The notes under the pieces are model-generated. The model did no database searches. It had not been told where the DNA came from and worked only from the letters and a program-made list of their open reading frames with translations. The translations under genes were made by a program, and so were the position numbers. Source: Ciona savignyi (lineage: Eukaryota > Chordata > Ascidiacea > Phlebobranchia > Cionidae). Taken from it: a DNA stretch of 64,000 bases. The DNA is taken from the NCBI GenBank assembly GCA_000149265.1, contig CH003028.1, positions 233,837-297,836 of the forward strand, written 5' to 3'. This document shows positions 1 to 10,328 of the stretch, piece after piece (positions within the stretch are counted from its first letter, which is position 1; each line of letters begins with the position of its first letter).

Positions 1-1048
1 TATGTTTTTATAAGGCCTTTGAAATACTTTTACAGTCGCCCCACTGGATCCCAGACTGCGGGAAGAACATCCCTTTACAGCTAAACCAATATGTGTGCGT
101 TCTCCCGATGCAGTAAGATTAAGTCGCTTTGCTACGTCACTACTAACGTGGCTGTTCGTGGAACCGGTGTCGATGAGGGCGTTTAGAGGTGTTCCGTTAA
201 GTTTAATCTTTACATTTGTTCGGTTTCTGGACTTAAGTAACGTTGAGGTACCAATTAATGTAGAATTACTCACGGCGGCTGATGTATTTTGATTGTTATA
301 AGGGGACGAACGGCAAACTTTGGCAAAGTGACCAACTTTGTGGCATCTACTACAAGTCGCATCCTTTGCGGGACAGAATTTTCGATAATGCCGACTGTTT
401 CCACAAAAGTAACATCTCTGATTTGCCGCTGCTGCATAGTCGTTGGCTTCTATAGAGCGATTCTTCTTTATAGGTGCTGAAATTACTGCGGTTTCGTTAA
501 TTGGTAAATAAGCGGTGGCAATTTGTTCTGAATTTCTTTGAGCAACGTCCAACGAACGTGCTTTGTCAAATATGGTTTGTAAATCTAAATTTTCGCTTTC
601 AAGCAATCGTTGCCTGATGTAATTAGAATGAATTCCTTATATAAATGCGTCACGAATAGCCTTCTTGACGATACTGTGCACCTGAAACGGCAGTAAAGTT
701 GCAATCGTTGCTTAATTTCTTCAGTTGTTGAAATTAATCGTCTAGAGTCTGCTCCAATTTCTGCTTATGAATGGCAAGTTGATATCTAGCGAAGACTTCA
801 TTTATTGGCTTCACATAGATACCATTTAAATTCGCTATGGCGTCGTCGTAGGTCGAGGATTCGTTGATATACTCGTAAACGCTGACATCCACGTGATTTA
901 TGAGGATATTCAACTTTCTTGCCGATGTGATTTCCTCCAAGCTGTCGATATAATTCGAGAATGTTCGAAACCAATGCTTCCATTTCTTGCTCGAATCTGG
1001 CGAGTTAGCATCAGCATCGAATCGTTCAGGTCTTAAACATTTATCCAT
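1..1048 (-). pseudogene. Broken gag-protease region of a Ty3/gypsy-like LTR retrotransposon
   Basis: Read on the minus strand, this begins with an ATG at 1048 and a gag-like open stretch that stops at 734-736. Further along, in a different frame, two CCHC zinc knuckles (C-x2-C-x4-H-x4-C) lie at 373-414 and 313-354. They are followed by a retropepsin active-site motif (LIDTGS) at about 160-180. In this family the knuckles bind RNA and the protease cuts the Gag-Pol polyprotein. The copy is dead as seen: there is a stop at 734-736, another at 637-639 in the knuckle frame, and a frame change between them. Reverse transcriptase and integrase would lie beyond the left edge. Assignment to Ty3/gypsy rests on the order gag, two knuckles, LIDTGS; BEL/Pao is a less likely alternative. 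Confidence 0.75.
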
Positions 1049-1071
1049 TTAAAATTAACAGTCAATTAAAT

Positions 1072-1278
1072 TGTCGTAATCCTTGTTTATTAAGGTTTAA
1101 TTGACTGTAATTCTAAAACAAAAGAAAAGGCAATATATAAACAATATAAGAACAGTCAACTCCCACTAAACCGTAAAGTAAATGTGCCACAAAATAAATA
1201 ACAGAGGTCGAACACGCAGAAGCCGCGGATAAATAATTATTGCCAACACGGGCGTGCGTAAGGTGTGAAATTACGACA
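1072..1278 (-). repeat. 5' LTR (207 bp) of the adjacent retroelement
   Basis: The segment starts TGTCGTAAT and ends ATTACGACA, a perfect 9-bp terminal inverted repeat of TG...CA type. It lies 24 bp upstream of the gag start. Its outer edge meets tRNA-Leu array sequence directly, so the element inserted into a repeat unit. The other LTR and any target-site duplication lie outside the window. Confidence 0.7.
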
Positions 1279-1777
1279 ATGCTCGAACCTATTGTTCATC
1301 CATTTAATGTAATTTTTACTTGCTTGTCATACAACCACCACCCAATGTATAAAACAATTTGTACAAACGCCACATGCTTCTGCTCAAAGTAACATTTGAC
1401 TTTGTTTTAGTTGACTAATCACATCTTATATATTTCATACATTTAAAAAACAAATTTTTCTGCAACAAAAAAAACAACGATTCAAGATTTATTTTCTTCC
1501 CAACTTATAAATGCTTTGTTAATAAATTACTTGGTATTTTCTAGCAGAATGGAATTATATCCTTTACGGATAAAATTGGAGAAATTACATGTACTGTATA
1601 ATTCTCGGGAAATTCCCTTTTTTGCTTAATTATTCCAATTTTGCCACTTTGAATAGATCACGATACATACTATAGCATTTCTCATGTGCATGCGAGCTAA
1701 GGATATATCACACTCAAAATTTCAAAGATTTAATGTTAACAAATAACCATTTGAAGTTACAGTTCAACTATAGGGTT

Positions 1778-1860
1778 GGCAGGATGGCCGAGTGGTCTAA
1801 GGCGCTGCGTTCAGGTCGCAGTCTCCTCTGGAGGCGCGGGTTCGAATCCCGCTCCTGTCA
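1778..1860 (+). tRNA. tRNA-Leu(CAG), array copy 1
   Basis: 83 nt. The 7-bp acceptor stem (GGCAGGA with TCCTGTC, one G-U pair) is followed by discriminator A. The anticodon loop TTCAGGT gives CAG, which reads CUG leucine codons. A long variable arm (CTCC...GGAG), typical of class II tRNAs, is present. Internal A box (TGGCCGAGTGG) and B box (GGTTCGAATCC) supply the Pol III promoter. A TTTT terminator lies at 1867-1870. No intron is present. Confidence 0.97.
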
Positions 1861-2430
1861 TGAATCTTTTGGCTTATATTTATTGTCAACCAACTTAATC
1901 AATATATATTGCGAGAGCCATTATAATATTAATTGCTCGAACCTATTGTTCATCCATTTAATGTAATTTTTACTTGCTTGTCATACAACCACCACCCAAT
2001 GTATCAAACAATTTGTACAAACGCCACGTGCTTCTACTTAAAGTAACATTTGACTTTGTTTTAGTTGACTAATCTCATCTTATATATTTCATACATTTAA
2101 AAAACAAATTTTTCTGCAACAAAAAAACAACGATTCAAGATTTATTTTCTTCCCAACTTATAAATGCTTTGTTAATAAATTACTTGGTATTTTCTAGCAG
2201 AATGGAATTATATCCTTTACGGATAAAATTGGAGAAATTACATGTACTGTATAATTCTCGGGAAATTCCCTTTTTTGCTTAATTATTCCAATTTTGCCAC
2301 TTTGAATAGATCACGATACATACTATAGCATTTCTCATGTGCATGCGAGCTAAATATATATTACACTCAAAATTTCAAACATTTAATGTTAACAAATAAC
2401 CATTTGAAGTGACAGTGCAACTACAGGGTT

Positions 2431-2513
2431 GGCAGGATGGCCGAGTGGTCTAAGGCGCTGCGTTCAGGTCGCAGTCTCCTCTGGAGGCGCGGGTTCGAAT
2501 CCCGCTCCTGTCA
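2431..2513 (+). tRNA. tRNA-Leu(CAG), array copy 2
   Basis: Identical in sequence to copy 1 by eye, 653 bp downstream. It has the same internal promoter boxes and the same downstream TTTT run. Confidence 0.97.
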
Positions 2514-3083
2514 TGAATCTTTTGGCTCATATTTATTGTCAACCAACTTAATCAATATATATTGCGAGAGCCATTATAATATTAAATGCTCGAACCCATT
2601 GTTCATCCATTTAATGTAATTTTTACTTGCTTGTCATACAACCACCACCCAATGTATAAAACAATTTGTACAAACGCCACATGCTTCTGCTCAAAGTAAC
2701 ATTTGACTTTGTTTTAGTTGACTAATCACATCTTATATATTTCATACATTTAAAAAACAAATTTTTCTGCAACAAAAAAACAACGATTCAAGATTTATTT
2801 TCTTCCCTACTTATAAATGCTTTGTTAATGAATTACTTGGTAATTTCTAAGAGAATGGAATTATATCGTTTACGGAAAAAAATGGAGAAATTACATGTAC
2901 TGTATTATTCTTTGGAAATTCCCTTTGTTGCTTAATTATTCCAATTTTGCCACTTTGAATAGAGCACGATACATACTATAGCATTTCTCGTGTGCAAGCC
3001 AACTAAGGAAATATCACACTCAGAATTCCAAAGATTTAATGTTAACAAATAACCATTTGAAGTGACAGTGCAACTACAGGGTT

Positions 3084-3166
3084 GGCAGGATGGCCGAGTG
3101 GTCTAAGGCGCTGCGTTCAGGTCGCAGTCTCCTCTGGAGGCGCGGGTTCGAATCCCGCTCCTGTCA
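3084..3166 (+). tRNA. tRNA-Leu(CAG), array copy 3
   Basis: Identical mature sequence to copy 1. The 3' flank differs at the first base (AGAAT rather than TGAAT) but keeps the TTTT terminator. It lies in a type-B unit. Confidence 0.97.
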
Positions 3167-3742
3167 AGAATCTTTTGGCTCATATTTATTGTCAACCAAC
3201 TTAATCAATATATATTGCGAGAGCCATTATAATATTAATTGCTCGAACCTATTGTTTATCCATTTAATGTAAATTTTACTTGCTTGTCATACAACCACCA
3301 CCCAATGTATCAAACAATTTGTACAAACGCCACATGCTTTTGCTCAAAGTAACATTTGACTTTGTTTTAGTTGACTAAATTCACATTTTATATATTTCAT
3401 ACATTTAAAAAACAAATTTTTTTGCAACAAAAAAAAACAACGATTCAAGATTTATTTTCTTCCCAACTTATAAATGCTTTGTTAATAAATTACTTGGTAT
3501 TTTCTAGCAGAATGGAATTATATCCTTTACGGATAAAATTGGAGAAATTACATGTACTGTATAATTCTCGGGAAATTCCCTTTTTTGCTTAATTATTCCA
3601 ATTTTGCCACTTTGATATAGATCGACGATACATACTATAGCATTTCTCATGTGCATGCGAGGTAAGGATATATCACACTCAAAATTTCAAAGATTTAATG
3701 TTAACAAATAACCATTTGAAGTGACAGTGCAGCTACAGGGTT

Positions 3743-3825
3743 GGCAGGATGGCCGAGTGGTCTAAGGCGCTGCGTTCAGGTCGCAGTCTCCTCTGGAGGC
3801 GCGGGTTCGAATCCCGCTCCTGTCA
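3743..3825 (+). tRNA. tRNA-Leu(CAG), array copy 4
   Basis: Identical mature sequence to copy 1, in a type-A unit. The spacing of 659 bp from copy 3 reflects small insertions in the flank. Confidence 0.97.
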
Positions 3826-4395
3826 TGAATCTTTTGGCTCATATTTATTGTCAACCAACTTAATCAATATATATTGCGAGAGCCATTATAATATTAAATG
3901 CTCGAACCCATTGTTCATCCATTTAATGTAATTTTTTCTTGCTTGTCATACAACCACCACCCAATGTATAAAACAATTTGTACAAACGCCACATGCTTCT
4001 GCTCAAAGTAACATTTGACTTTGTTTTAGTTGACTAATCACATCTTATATATTTCATACATTTAAAAAACAAATTTTTCTGCAACAAAAAAACAACGATT
4101 CAAGATTTAGTTTCTTCCCTACTTACAAATGCTTTGTTAATGAATTACTTGGTATTTTCTAAGAGAATGGAATTATATCGTTTACGGAAAAAATTGGAGA
4201 AATTACATGTACTGTATAATTCTTTGGAAATTCCCTTTGTTGCTTAATTATTCCAATTTTGCCACTTTGAATAGAGCACGATACATACTATAGCATTTCT
4301 CTTGTGCAAGCCAACTAAGGAAATATCACACTCAGAATTCCAAAGATTTAATGTTAACAAATAACCATTTGAAGTGACAGTCCAACTACAGGGTT

Positions 4396-4478
4396 GGCAG
4401 GATGGCCGAGTGGTCTAAGGCGCTGCGTTCAGGTCGCAGTCTCCCCTGGAGGCGCGGGTTCAAATCCCGCTCCTGTCA
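4396..4478 (+). tRNA. tRNA-Leu(CAG), array copy 5
   Basis: 83 nt. It differs from copy 1 in the variable-arm loop (CCC for TCT region) and in the T loop (TTCAAAT instead of TTCGAAT). All stems remain paired and the B box still fits, so it should be functional. Confidence 0.95.
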
Positions 4479-5015
4479 TGATTCTTTTGGCTTATATTAA
4501 GTGACAACCAACTTAATCAATATATATTGCGAGAGCCATTATAATATAATTTGCTCGAACCTATTGTTCATCCATTTAATGTAATTTTTACTTGCTTGTC
4601 ATACAACCACCACCCAATGTATCATACAATTTGTACACACGCCACATGCTTCTGCTCAAAGTAACATTTGACTTCGTTTTAGTTGACTAATCACATCTTA
4701 TATATTTTATACATTTTATAAAAATACTTTTTTCTGCAAGAAAAAAACAACGATTCCAGATTTATATTCTTCCTTACTTATAAATTCTTGTTAATAAATT
4801 ACTTGGTGTTTTCTAAAATATTGGAATTATATCGTTTACGGATATAATTGGAGAAATTACACATACTGTATAATTCTCGGGAAATTCCCTTTGTTGCTTA
4901 ATTATTCCAATATTGAAAGTTTAAATAGAGCACGATACATACTATAGCATTTCTCGTGTGCATGCCAACTAAGGAAATATCACACTCCGAATTCCAAAGA
5001 TGTAATGTTAACAAA

Positions 5016-6589
5016 CTAGAGAGTGTCAAACACGTGTTTAACTACCACTATTTGTAAAACACCTGTTGTATGCCATATATTCGTTCTACAGCGTCCCTAA
5101 CCACATTTTGTATTTTATACACTGGGTATGTAGTTTGTTTCTGCAAGCATAAACGGATGGGTCCCATAGTTATTAAACCAAACTTCTTTTCAATGTGAAG
5201 GGGAAAAAATAAACGCCTTAAATTTACGAATATTTCACCACAAATGTTTTAAATTAAAGGTTCTCTTTTAAGGGCTGTATTGAAATAAAGCTAAATTTCC
5301 AAAACAGCCCGATTTAGTTTTTCTTGGTTTCAGGAAATTACTGGGTTTAGTAGATAAGTTTCTACTGGGTTTATTACGTAAGTTTCTGTTTTTACATATG
5401 TGGGTTATGTTATATAACAATTCTTAATGTTTTAATCTGATTTGTCGATCTCCTTGTCTTATTTGTCGATCTCCTTGTTGGAGATGTCAGTACGATATGG
5501 CATACCTGTTACAATCATAATTCAGGAACATATCTTCGTTTTTAAAGGAATTACCCTAATAAATGTTTTCTTTCTTTTAATTGGAACAGAGTGTTTAATG
5601 GTCTAACATTTTACCATATCTGAAATAAATTGGAGCTGCCGTTCAAGCGATATGCGCAAAAAAGCTAATTTTTTAGGAAAAATACCGCTTTGGTTTTTAA
5701 CGTCTCAGGGGAATTCCCCTGGATTTATTATCCAAAATTTTAGTTTCGGAATATCTAGCCCATGTTGTCTAACAAATACAAAGTTTGATTGTGCATACAT
5801 TGTTTCTTCTTATAGATGTCGGGTCGACAAGGCATGCCTGTCACAATCATGATTTGACAACAAAAACTTATTTTAGGGTATTTCCCTAAGTAATTTTTTT
5901 ATTTCTTTTAAGTGTTAAATCAGTTACTAATGCACTTACATTTTATCAAATCTGATTCAAATTGGAGCTACCGTTCAAGCGCTATGCGCAAATAAGCTAA
6001 ATTTTTAGGAAAAAATACCGTTTTTGGTTTTTAACGTGCCAGGGGAATTCCCCTGGATTTATAACCCAAAATTTTGGTTTTTGCATATCTAGATCATGTT
6101 GTCAAAAAATTAAAAAGTCTCATTGCGAAGTTATTATTCCTTCTGATAGATGTCGGGGCGACATGGCATGCCTGTCACAATCATGATTTGACAACAAAAT
6201 CTTATTTTTAGGGTATTTCCCTAGGTAATTTTTTTATTTCTTTTAAGTGTTCAATCAGTTACTAATGCACTTCCATTTTGTCAAATCTAATTTAAATTGG
6301 AGCTATCGTTCAAGCGCTATGCGCAAAAGAGCTAATTTTTTAGAAAAAAATACCGTTTTGGTTTTTAACGTGCCAGGGGAATTCCCCTGGATTTATCACC
6401 CAAAATTTTAGTCTGTGCATTTCTAGACCATGTGGTCTAACAAATTACCAAGTTTCGTTGTGAATCCATTACCCCTTTTGGTAGATGTTGGGTCCACAAA
6501 TCATACCTGTCAAGCGTTTGACGAAAAAAAAAAAGAAAAAAAAAACGGACAAAAACAATATGTGTCCCATTTTTTCAAATGGGACCCAT
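5016..6589. mobile_element. 1.57-kb foreign insertion inside a tRNA-Leu unit
   Basis: Array sequence breaks at 5015 and resumes at about 6590, about 37 bp before a tRNA-Leu start (6626). The insert carries ATGGGTCCCAT at 5157-5167 and ATGGGACCCAT at 6579-6589. It contains ~3.1 tandem copies of a ~333-bp unit, a purine-rich tract (6519-6545) and a 9-bp-stem hairpin just before its right edge. No coding region is seen. A shorter relative of its right end lies near 38.46-38.66 kb, so it belongs to a dispersed, probably non-autonomous family. The superfamily could not be assigned. Confidence 0.7.
5450..6500. repeat. Tandem ~333-bp repeats inside the insertion, each with an 18-bp palindrome
   Basis: The anchor GGAGCT..CGTTCAAGCG recurs at 5632, 5964 and 6299, giving periods of 332 and 335 bp. 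Each unit contains the palindrome CAGGGGAATTCCCCTG, at 5706-5721, 6039-6056 and 6373-6390; the last two extend to 18 bp. The palindromes are intact although the surrounding bases have diverged. Confidence 0.85.
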
Positions 6590-6625
6590 AATAACCATTT
6601 GAAGTGACAGTGCAACTATTGTGTC

Positions 6626-6637
6626 GGCAGGATGGCC
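6626..6637 (+). pseudogene. 12-bp remnant of tRNA-Leu
   Basis: Only the first 12 bases (GGCAGGATGGCC) remain. They are fused directly to upstream flank sequence of another unit (AATTTGAATAGAGCACG). A deletion at a short shared GGCC/CCAATTT stretch is the likely cause. Confidence 0.8.
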
Positions 6638-6772
6638 AATTTGAATAGAGCACGATACATACTAGCATTTCTCGTGTGCATGCCAACTTAGGAAATAGGC
6701 TACCACACTCCGAAATCCAACGATTTAATGTTAAAAAATAACCATTTAAAGTGACAGTTCAACTATAGTGTG

Positions 6773-6855
6773 GGCAGGATGGCCTAGTGGTCTAAGGCGC
6801 TGCGTTCAGGTCGCAGTCTCCTCTGGAGGCGCGGGTTCGAATCCCGCTCCTGTCA
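6773..6855 (+). tRNA. tRNA-Leu(CAG), array copy 6, D-arm variant
   Basis: 83 nt, like copy 1 except CCTAG for CCGAG in the D arm (about position 13). The A box still fits its consensus and the acceptor, anticodon and T stems are unchanged. Probably transcribed; tertiary folding may be slightly altered. Confidence 0.9.
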
Positions 6856-7606
6856 TGATTCTTTTGGCTTATATTTAGTGTCAACCAACTTAATCAATAT
6901 ATATTGCGAGAGTCATTATAATATTATTTGCTCGAACCTATTGTTCATCCATTTAACGTAATTTTCCTTGCTTGTCACACAACCAACACCCAATATATCA
7001 TAAAATTTGTACAAACGTCACTTGCTTCTACTCAAAGTAACATTTGACTTCGTTTTAGTTGACTAATCACATTTTATATATTTCATACATTTTATAAAAA
7101 TATTTTTTCTGCAAGAAAAAAACAACGATTCAAGATTTATTTTCTTCCCAACTTATAAATGCTTTGTTAATGAATTACTTGGTATTTTCTAAGAGAATGG
7201 AATTATATCCTTTACGGATAAAATTGGAGAAATTACATGTACTGTATAATTCTCGGGAAATTCCCTTTGTTGCTTAATTATTCCAATTTTGCCACTTTGA
7301 ACAGAGCACGATACATACTAAAGCATTTCTCGTGTGCATGCCAACTGAGGAAATATCACACCCCGAATTCCAAAGATTTAATGTTAACAAATAACCATTT
7401 GAAGTGACAGTGAAATTACATGTACTGTATATTTCTCGGGAAACTTCTTTTGTTGCTTAATTATTGCATTTTTTCAAATTTGAATAGAGCACGATACATA
7501 CTAGCATTTCTCGTGTGCATGTCTACAGAGGAAATATCACACTCCGAATTCCAACGATTTAATGTTAAAAAAGAACCATATGAAGTGACAGTACAGCTAA
7601 AGTGTC

Positions 7607-7689
7607 GACAGGATGGCCGAGTGGTCTAAGGCGCTGCGTTCAGGTCGCAGTCTCCTATGGAGGCGCGGGTTCGAATCCCGCTCCTGTCC
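7607..7689 (+). tRNA. tRNA-Leu(CAG)-like, array copy 7, discriminator C73
   Basis: 83 nt. The acceptor stem is fully Watson-Crick (GACAGGA with TCCTGTC) because the G2-U71 pair of the other copies became A2-U71. The base after the stem is C instead of A. Leucyl-tRNA synthetases of eukaryotes rely on A73, so charging is doubtful. The variable-arm loop is TAT. Possibly a tRNA pseudogene that is still transcribed. Confidence 0.8.
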
Positions 7690-8258
7690 TGATTCTTTTG
7701 GCTGATATTTATTGTCAACCAACTTAACCAATATATATTGCGAGAGCCATTATAATATTAATTGCTCGTATCTATTGTTCATCCATTTAATGTAATTTTT
7801 AATTGCTTGTCATACAACCACCACCCAATGTATCAAACAATTTGTACAAACGTCACATGCTTCTGCTCAAAGTAACATTTGACTTTGTTTTAGTTGACTA
7901 ATCACATCTTATATATTTCATACATTTAAAAAACAAATTTTATTGCAACAAAAAAACAACGATTCAAGATTTATTTTCTTCCCTACTTATAAATGCTTTG
8001 TTAATGAATTACTTGGTATTTTCTAAGAGAATGGAATTATATCCTTTACGGATAAAATTGGAGAAATTACATATACTGTATAATTCTCGGGAAATTCCCT
8101 TTGTTGCTTGGTTATTCCAATTTTGCCACTTTGAATAGAGCACGATACATGCTATAGCATTTCTCGTGTGCAAGCCAACTGAGGAAATATCACACTTCGA
8201 ACTCAAAGATTTAATGTTAACAAATAACCATTTGAAGTGACAGTCCAACTACAGGGTT

Positions 8259-8339
8259 GGTAGGATGGCCGAGTGGTCTAAGGCTGCGTTCAGGTCGCAG
8301 TCTCCCCTGGAGGCGCGGGTTCGAATCCCGCTCCTATCA
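8259..8339 (+). tRNA. tRNA-Leu(CAG)-like, array copy 8, 2-nt deletion
   Basis: 81 nt. Two bases are missing between the D stem and the anticodon stem (TAAGGCTGCG rather than TAAGGCGCTGCG). This should damage the D stem/position 26 junction. The acceptor stem carries a compensated change: C3-G70 has become T3-A70 on both sides. Anticodon CAG and discriminator A are kept. Likely a weak or dead gene. Confidence 0.75.
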
Positions 8340-8818
8340 TGATTCGCTTGGCTGATATTTATTGTTAATCAAATTAATCAACATATATTGCGAGAGCCAT
8401 TATAATATTAATTGCTTGAAACTATTGTTCATCCATTTAATGTAATTTTTACTTGCTTGTCATACAACCACCACCATATGTATCAAACGATTTGTACAAA
8501 CGCTTCTGCTCAAAGAAACAAATGAATTTGTTTTAGTTGACAAATCACAACTTATATATTTTACACATTTTATATTCAGATTGGTGCTGCAAAAAACAAC
8601 AACTATTCCGGATTTATATTAGTCACTTGTTTTAAATGTTTTGTAAAAGAATTACTTGGTATTTTCTAAACAATCGCAATTATATATTTTATGGATAAAA
8701 TTGCGCAAGTATTTGTAAAGTATTATTCTCGAGAAATTCCATTTGCTTAATTATCCGAATTTTGCCAATTTGAATAGAGCACGATACATGCTAGCATATC
8801 TCGTGTGCATGACTGCAG

Positions 8819-9640
8819 TGCTATAACTTAAATTTTTTGGTAAGCAATGATATGTAATTGGTTTAAACGTCAAATTATCACTTTAATCCCCCTGGGTCGC
8901 ATATGGGTCGCATACATGCGTAGGCCTATATGTATATCGCCTAAAGAACAACTTCCCATCCAATCATAAAATTATCGTTACAGGTCATGAGGCTCGGAGT
9001 TGTATTTACCAGCTATATATGTGCAATTTCACAGTCGTACTTTGCCAGTTGTATTCGCCACTGCAATATTTTATCATTTTTCCGACCGTGGCCAAAGTTA
9101 ACACAAATTAAGTGTAGCAAACAATTAACTAAAAGGTTCGAGGTCTAACCCGCAAATTCGTGTTTTCTTCTGCGGTGCACTTATCCTAGTTTGCTAAATA
9201 AACGAGTTAAAAATAAACTAAATAAAGAAATAAAGCAATGCCTTTTTTAACAAGACAGTTTTTGTGTCGCATTGGTATATGTATCGGTCACGTAAAACAT
9301 TCGGTCACACAACCGTTCAATCAAACAATGACATTTTTATTAGCCAATCTTTGAACCCATGAGGGATCGTTAATAAAAAGCTTTTTTTTTTGTACATGAG
9401 TGGGTATAAGTTGCACCCCTTCAGGCGTTCTAGCCGTTTCTACCCGCACGCATAGATAGTTAGTTGTTCCCACTGTTTGTTTGGGCACGGTTGTCGCAGT
9501 TTTATTATTATTTTAGTCGTGTTAATCTTTTACGTTTTATTAAATCGCCCTACCGTAATGGCGTATTATTTATAGTAGACTAAGACAGACCGGTCTCATG
9601 ATTGGCTGAAAAAAATATATTAAATTACAATAAAGAGAAC
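8819..9640. other. Intergenic stretch with a dispersed repeat
   Basis: No gene is seen. Near 9270-9330 the sequence (CGGTCACACAACCG and neighbours) resembles 48160-48220, marking a dispersed repeat family. Confidence 0.4.
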
Positions 9641-9698
9641 TTACCTATTTGAGTTGTGAAAATTCTCGTTGCAAAATTAAAATTAACTTCCTCCATAA

Positions 9699-10095
9699 AC
9701 CCGACTGGCCCGGTTCGCCCTTTGGACCAACAGCTCCGTTCGGCCCCACGCCTCCAGGATGAGAATCAGCCTCACAATCCAACGTAATACGCCGTGTATT
9801 CTAATAGCCCATTGCTACAATGCTTGTCGTGTTACAGCCTTAAGCGCAAATTTTTTTGACGCATTTCTGGTAAAAGAATTATGACAAGGCATATACAAAT
9901 ATTTAATGTTTATGTATTTTAAATAGCTTCAACCACACAGGTGGAATATGTTAGCCACTACTTTCAAAGAGCTAGTCGTTTATTATGGGTTATTATACGC
10001 TTTTATTTCTAAATCAGGTTTATTATCCGTTTTCTTAGAATCCTGAAGGACTCCGATTTATCTTTTCTTTGTGATCTCCCTGGTCGCCACGCTCG
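9699..10095 (-). pseudogene. Two decayed collagen-like (Gly-X-Y) exon fragments
   Basis: On the minus strand, 9755-9699 reads GGVGPNGAVGPKGEPGQSG, glycine at every third residue for seven triplets. Upstream of it, about 10095-10030 reads ERGDQGDHKEKINRSPSGF. That second stretch looks like a collagen repeat in which three expected glycines have been replaced. The downstream frame runs into TAG just before a good donor (GTAAGT at 9641-9646). Together they suggest remains of a collagen or collectin/ficolin-type gene. They could instead be one live exon plus chance similarity; no full gene was found. Confidence 0.4.
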
Positions 10096-10328
10096 CAAAG
10101 GCGTGTCCGATTTTTACTTCTTTAATAAGAACTGGTTATCCAATCAGAATGAAACTTTTAGTAATCCTGAGTGACATGTGGATAGTTTTCAACAATTTTT
10201 CAGCAAATTTTTCACATTTTTGGTGTTATAGCCGATATCTCCGGAATGAAAAGAATGAAAAGAATCCATTCCAATTTTTAAACAAAATTAAAGATACATA
10301 GGCCCAGTCCTGATCAAAAAAAATTTAA

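Larger units (their letters stand above)
1279..8818 (+). repeat. Tandem array of ~653-bp units, each carrying a tRNA-Leu(CAG) gene
   Basis: tRNA starts at 1778, 2431, 3084, 3743 and 4396 are spaced 653, 653, 659 and 653 bp apart. The flanks of the units are nearly identical. Two flank subtypes are visible. Type A has CCCAACTTAT and TTCTAGCAG; type B has CCCTACTTAT and TTCTAAGAG. They occur in the order A-A-B-A-B, so the last four form a ~1.3-kb dimer. The right half (6.6-8.8 kb) is rearranged: a unit at 6.93-7.41 kb lost its tRNA and jumps back to mid-unit. A worn unit without a tRNA ends the array near 8818. Confidence 0.95.

Noticed and set aside
1640..1660. CTTTGAATAGA in each array unit, resembling the ascidian spliced-leader (TTTGAATAAG)
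   Set aside because: The match is short and inexact, with no donor GT or SL RNA structure after it.
1733..3931. Repeated ~60-77-aa open frames beginning MAEWSKALRSGRSLLWRRG
   Set aside because: They are translations of the tRNA-Leu genes and their flanks, a well-known source of spurious protein calls. The same frame appears at 15.7-15.97 kb for the same reason.
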